Positions 57,541 to 60,247 of a stretch of 60,247 nucleotides of DNA are shown one piece after another. Made by a program: the position numbers and the translations under genes. The notes below the pieces were generated by a model, which saw only the letters and a list, made by a program, of their open reading frames with translations, had not been told where the DNA came from and ran no database searches. Every line of letters starts with the position of its first letter. Position 1 is the stretch's first letter. The DNA comes from Myxococcota bacterium (GTDB lineage: Bacteria; Myxococcota_A; UBA9160; JAFDET01), in contig JANQFA010000215.1 of the NCBI GenBank assembly GCA_028278065.1, forward strand, positions 1 to 60,247, written 5' to 3'.

Positions 57541-57801
57541 GACGCCCTGGCCGAGCTGGCGCGCGAGCTGGGGATCGATGTACGCGTGGTCACCGGCGCG
57601 AGCGAGCTGGAGCCGGGGATTCCGGTGCGCAGCGGCAGCTGCCGGGTTCGAGACGAGGTGTGGGTGATCCTCGTCTCGGGTGATCCCCTGGAGGAGCACA
57701 TCGCGATCCTCGCCGATGCGCTTCGCGAGCATGCCGGGGACGCGCTCGAGAGCCGCTTCCTGCCCCCCGCCGTGCGGGCGCGCCTCGACGGGGATTCCTG
57801 A
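57520..57801 (+). CDS. Small hypothetical protein downstream of rsmA
   Basis: I do not recognise the function. The 93-residue product (ATG at 57520) is soluble, with an alpha-beta pattern: LRDALAELARELGIDVRVV, PGIPVRSGSCRVRDEVWVIL, then helix EEHIAILADALREH and the end ESRFLPPAVRARL. No cysteine, signal or membrane motifs. The regular sequence and coupling to rsmA through the mini-ORFs argue that it is a real gene. It ends the long tol-dksA-tsaD-rsmA run; the next signal is the promoter of the pan leader, 14 bases after its stop. Confidence 0.65.
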   Translation: MNPLELRDALAELARELGIDVRVVTGASELEPGIPVRSGSCRVRDEVWVILVSGDPLEEHIAILADALREHAGDALESRFLPPAVRARLDGDS

Positions 57802-57815
57802 GCCCCGGGCTCGGC

Positions 57816-57844
57816 TTGACCGCGCCCGGGCGGCCCCTTACCCT
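57816..57844 (+). promoter_or_regulatory. Promoter of the pan leader RNA / panBCD operon
   Basis: TTGACC, exactly 17 bases, TACCCT; predicted start near 57851. This is the only strong promoter-like sequence seen before panB. Confidence 0.6.
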
Positions 57845-57850
57845 TTCGAC

Positions 57851-58096
57851 CGTCGAGGGGAATCGCACGGTGCGATCTCCATCGCCACTACATAGGCCCG
57901 GGTCGCTCCGCTGCGGAGCTCCACGGGAAACGAAAGCGTCGCATCACCTCGAGCCCAGACATCTGCTCGTATCCGCCACGGCGGAGCGAGACGGGGGCAG
58001 ATCGGGTGAATCGGCAAGGGTGGGCGGGCCAGCGGCCCGACCGTCGCGTCGAGGAACCGCGCCTCCGGATCATCGGACGGCGCGCTTTTCTTTTCT
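57851..58096 (+). ncRNA. Structured panBCD leader or small RNA ending in a terminator
   Basis: The 341 bases between ORF93 and panB hold no convincing gene; the panB frame is open upstream but has no start signal or domain. They begin with a promoter and contain ATCGCA-cgg-TGCGAT (57862-57876), GCTCCG-ctg-CGGAGC (57905-57919) and a longer bulged hairpin joining ATCTGC (57961) to GCAGAT (58002) through CTCG/CGAG and TCCGC/GCGGA helices. They end at an intrinsic terminator 47 bases before the panB ATG. This looks like an attenuated leader or an independent RNA of about 245 bases. Conserved 'pan motif' RNAs are known before pan genes, but I cannot confirm a match. Confidence 0.5.
58059..58096 (+). 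terminator. Intrinsic terminator before panB
   Basis: GCGCC-TCCG pairs with CGGA-C-GGCGC (one bulged base) around a short loop, followed directly by GCTTTTCTTTTCT. This is the only hairpin with a real T-tract that I found in the window, and it lies 47 bases upstream of a start codon, which suits attenuation. Confidence 0.75.
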
Positions 58097-58142
58097 GGAG
58101 CACGGAGCGGGAGCCACCCCGGGCAAGGCCGGGAGGGCCGTC

Positions 58143-58970
58143 ATGTCGACCGTGAACGCCGCCTCCGTCCGCGAGCATCGGACCACCATCCGCTCGCTCG
58201 CCCGCAAGAAGAAGAAGGGTGAGCGCTTCTCGATGCTCACCGCCTACGACTTCACCTTCGCCCGGATCTTCGACAGCGCGGGCATCGACGTCCTGCTGGT
58301 CGGCGACTCGCTGGGCAATGTGGTCCAGGGGCAGGACACCACGCTGCCGGTCACCCTCGACGAGACCCTCTACCACACCCGCATGGTGGCCCGGGGCGCG
58401 GCCCGCGCCCTCGTCGTCGCCGACATGCCCTTCGGGAGCTACCAGGTGTCGGCGGAAGAGGCCGTGCGCGCGGCCATCCGGCTCGTCAAGGAGGGCGGGG
58501 CCCAGGCGGTCAAGCTCGAAGGCGGAGAGGACGTGGCCGAGGCCATCTCGCGCATCGCCGCCGCCGGGATCCCGGTGATGGGTCACGTCGGCCTCACTCC
58601 GCAGTCGATCCACAAGATGGGCGGGTTCCGCGTCCAGGGCCGCAGCGAGGCCGGCCGCAGGCGGGTCCTCGCGGATGCCCGCGCGGTCCAGGAAGCCGGC
58701 GCGTTCGCCGTCGTGCTCGAGGGCATGCCGGCGCCGCTGGCCGCCGAGATCACGGCCACGCTGAGCATCCCCACCATCGGGATCGGCGCCGGGGTGGACT
58801 GCGACGGACAGGTCCTGGTCATGCACGACATGCTGGGCCTCTCCGACTGGACGCCTTCGTTCGTGAAGCAGTACGCCGATCTCGGCGCGCTGGCCTCCCG
58901 CGCGGCGCGGGCCTTCGCCGAAGAGGTGGCCGACGCGAAGTTCCCCGCCGACGAGCACACCTACCGCTAG
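58143..58970 (+). CDS. panB: 3-methyl-2-oxobutanoate hydroxymethyltransferase
   Basis: PanB makes ketopantoate from alpha-ketoisovalerate and methylene-tetrahydrofolate, the first committed step to pantothenate and CoA. From the ATG at 58143 it is 275 residues; the track start at 57816 runs through the leader RNA. Signature segments: FSMLTAYDFTFARIFDSAGIDVLLVGDSLGNVVQG, VVADMPFGSY, AVKLEGGE, GHVGLTPQSIHKMGGFRVQG and the C-terminal IPTIGIGAGVDCDGQVLVMHDMLGL. Metal-binding Asp and Glu residues are in place. Two bases separate it from panC. Confidence 0.96.
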   Translation: MSTVNAASVREHRTTIRSLARKKKKGERFSMLTAYDFTFARIFDSAGIDVLLVGDSLGNVVQGQDTTLPVTLDETLYHTRMVARGAARALVVADMPFGSYQVSAEEAVRAAIRLVKEGGAQAVKLEGGEDVAEAISRIAAAGIPVMGHVGLTPQSIHKMGGFRVQGRSEAGRRRVLADARAVQEAGAFAVVLEGMPAPLAAEITATLSIPTIGIGAGVDCDGQVLVMHDMLGLSDWTPSFVKQYADLGALASRAARAFAEEVADAKFPADEHTYR

Positions 58971-58972
58971 CC

Positions 58973-59866
58973 ATGCAGGTGATCGAGGAGACGCGCCGCC
59001 TCCAGGAACGGGCCGACCGGGTCCGTGGCGAGGGGCGCACCATCGGCCTGGTGCCGACCATGGGCGCGCTCCACGAGGGCCATCTCTCGCTGGTGGACGC
59101 GGCCCGCTCCAAGGCGGACGAGGTCTGGGTCACGATCTTCGTGAACCCCACCCAGTTCGGTCCGGACGAGGACCTGGACCGCTACCCGCGCCCGCGCGAC
59201 GCAGACCTGCGCCTGTGTCGCGCGCGCGGCGTGGACCTGGTGTTCGCACCGGACGCGTCATTCTATGCGGGGGGGCATGAGACCTGGGTCGACGTCGCGG
59301 ACCTGACCCGTCCCCTGTGCGGCGCGGGACGCCCCGGCCACTTCCGCGGCGTCACGACCGTGGTGACCAAGCTCTTCCTGGCCGCCAAGCCGCACGTGGC
59401 GGTCTTCGGCGAGAAGGACTTCCAGCAGCTCGCGGCCCTGCGCCGCATGGCTCGCGACCTCAACTTCGACGTCGAGGTCGTGGGCGCACCCATCGTACGC
59501 GAGCCGGACGGCGTGGCGCTGTCGAGCCGCAACCTCCTGCTGCGCAGCGACGCTCGTGCCCAGGCCCCCGCACTCGTGCGTTCGCTGGACGTGGCCGAGC
59601 GCCTGGTGCGGGATGGCATGCGCTCTCGCGAGGAGATCCTGGCGCGTGTGCGGGCCGAGCTGGCCCGCGCCGACCTGGGCTGCGTCGAGTACGCGGAGCT
59701 CCGCGAACCCGAAGGCCTGGCTCCCGCTCCCGACCTCCTCTCGGGCCCGACGCTCCTCGCGCTGGCCGTTCACTTCCCCGCTTCGGCGGGAGAGGGTGCG
59801 ACCGTTCGGCTGATCGACAATCGCGTCCTGTACGCGACCAACCCCTCCCAGGAGACCCCCCGATGA
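58973..59866 (+). CDS. panC: Pantothenate synthetase
   Basis: PanC condenses pantoate with beta-alanine using ATP. The 297-residue protein has [21 protein letters not shown] with the HxGH nucleotide motif near residue 33, [19 protein letters not shown], the KMSKS-like region near [11 protein letters not shown], and [19 protein letters not shown]. All standard residues are visible. ATG at 58973. Its end overlaps the panD ATG (CCCGATGAC), so the three pan genes are one translationally linked operon. Confidence 0.96.
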   Translation: MQVIEETRRLQERADRVRGEGRTIGLVPTMGALHEGHLSLVDAARSKADEVWVTIFVNPTQFGPDEDLDRYPRPRDADLRLCRARGVDLVFAPDASFYAGGHETWVDVADLTRPLCGAGRPGHFRGVTTVVTKLFLAAKPHVAVFGEKDFQQLAALRRMARDLNFDVEVVGAPIVREPDGVALSSRNLLLRSDARAQAPALVRSLDVAERLVRDGMRSREEILARVRAELARADLGCVEYAELREPEGLAPAPDLLSGPTLLALAVHFPASAGEGATVRLIDNRVLYATNPSQETPR

Positions 59867-60210
59867 CCCGCAAGATGCTCAAGTCCAAGATCCACAGGGC
59901 GACCGTGACCGAGGCGAACGTCGAGTACGAAGGCTCGGTGACGATCGACTCCGAGCTGCTGCAGGCGGCCGACATCCTGCCCTACGAGGAGGTGGACATC
60001 TGGAACTGCTCCAACGGGGCGCGCCTCTCGACCTACGTGATCGAAGGTGAGCCCGGCTCCCGCGAGATCTGCGTGAACGGCGCCGCAGCCCACCTGGTGA
60101 AGCCCGGCGACCTCGTGATCATCGGAAGCTGGGCCATGGTGCCCGAGGAGAAGGTGCACGGCTGGGAGGGCATCCGGATCTTCGTCGACCACAACAACGA
60201 GATCCGCTAG
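59863..60210 (+). CDS. panD: Aspartate 1-decarboxylase
   Basis: PanD makes beta-alanine from aspartate with a pyruvoyl cofactor formed by self-cleavage. The ATG at 59863 gives 115 residues, a normal PanD size. The cleavage site Gly-Ser is present in [11 protein letters not shown] near residue 24, and [10 protein letters not shown], the catalytic-site Tyr/Asn in [16 protein letters not shown], and [18 protein letters not shown] are typical. It completes the pathway to pantothenate encoded by panB-panC. Confidence 0.96.
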   Translation: MTRKMLKSKIHRATVTEANVEYEGSVTIDSELLQAADILPYEEVDIWNCSNGARLSTYVIEGEPGSREICVNGAAAHLVKPGDLVIIGSWAMVPEEKVHGWEGIRIFVDHNNEIR

Positions 60211-60227
60211 ACGCCGCGTTCAGCGCC

Positions 60228-60247
60228 ATGGCGGAAGACCAGGAAGC
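60228..60247 (+). CDS. Possible start of a further gene, truncated by the window
   Basis: An ATG 18 bases after the panD stop opens MAEDQE and runs off the end. Only six codons are visible, so it is merely a candidate for the next gene of the operon. Confidence 0.25.

Noticed and set aside
57640-57660. tRNA T-arm-like GGGTTCGAGA
   Set aside because: No acceptor stem or anticodon arm can be built around it, and it lies within the 93-residue gene.
57816-58142. N-terminal extension of PanB (ORF track start at 57816)
   Set aside because: The extension overlaps a -35/-10 promoter and a terminator, has no domain or start signal, and PanB is complete from 58143.

Overview
This is about 60 kb of a very GC-rich (roughly 70% by eye) Gram-negative bacterial chromosome. 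Almost every base is coding, and genes are packed into tightly coupled operons with ATGA/GTGA stop-start overlaps. The gene set (Tol-Pal, FtsEX-EnvC-CtpA, XseAB-IspA-Dxs-TlyA order, RpoH, DksA, bactofilin, PEP-CTERM, coenzyme F420 genes, a GldA/F/G-DUF4340 ABC cassette) suggests a deltaproteobacteria-grade lineage such as Myxococcota, Desulfobacterota or Binatota. That placement is inference from gene content, not a phylogeny. I saw no tRNA, rRNA, IS element, prophage or CRISPR array; this is core chromosome.

Layout: 1-102 is the tail of an EngB-like GTPase. 177-3210 (minus) is a DUF4124 protein plus cofD-cofC-cofE for F420. 3380-5671 holds a predicted beta-propeller protein and a PEP-CTERM lamin-tail protein. 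5870-10605 is a conserved hypothetical, ftsE-ftsX-envC and ctpA (division and envelope cleavage). 10614-18174 is xseA, xseB-ispA-dxs-tlyA, iscA, iscS and cysC (DNA repair, isoprenoids, Fe-S and sulfur). 18241-26763 is a TPR lipoprotein, a LolB-like lipoprotein and a complete Opp-type peptide ABC transporter (A-B-C-D-F). 26857-31138 has a stand-alone MshEN protein, a small unknown, and on the minus strand a WaaG-like glycosyltransferase and a double lipopolysaccharide-kinase-fold protein. 31316-36567 is a TetR-led ABC cassette. 36617-39107 (minus) is holB-tatD-suhB. 39373-44294 is bactofilin, a NifU-C scaffold, a MoaD-MoaE fusion, MoaB/MogA, a DUF4124 metalloprotease, acylphosphatase and an M20 amidohydrolase. 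44454-50423 is mostly minus strand: GT-C membrane transferase, crotonase, RpoH, cytochrome c, leucyl aminopeptidase. 50530-57801 is tolQ-tolR-tolA-tolB-pal-cpoB-dksA-tsaD-rsmA plus a small unknown. 58143-60210 is panB-panC-panD behind a structured leader.

The most unusual signal is a recurring form of short tandem duplication at gene junctions. At ispA/dxs, iscS/cysC, moaDE/mogA and rsmA/ORF93 a segment that spans the coupled stop-start site has been repeated. Each extra copy is a tiny ORF made of the downstream gene's first codons fused to the upstream gene's last codons, and each mini-ORF stop overlaps the next start. Every unit step is 3n-1 bases (35, 41, 29, 38), the only class of length that keeps this chain open. 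Related tandem repeats of 16 to 35 bp touch gene ends at six other places. Several promoters have TTGAC(A/G)-17-(-10) placed so that transcription would begin at or next to the start codon, which suggests leaderless mRNAs. The panBCD leader carries its own promoter, hairpins and a T-tract terminator and is a candidate regulatory RNA.
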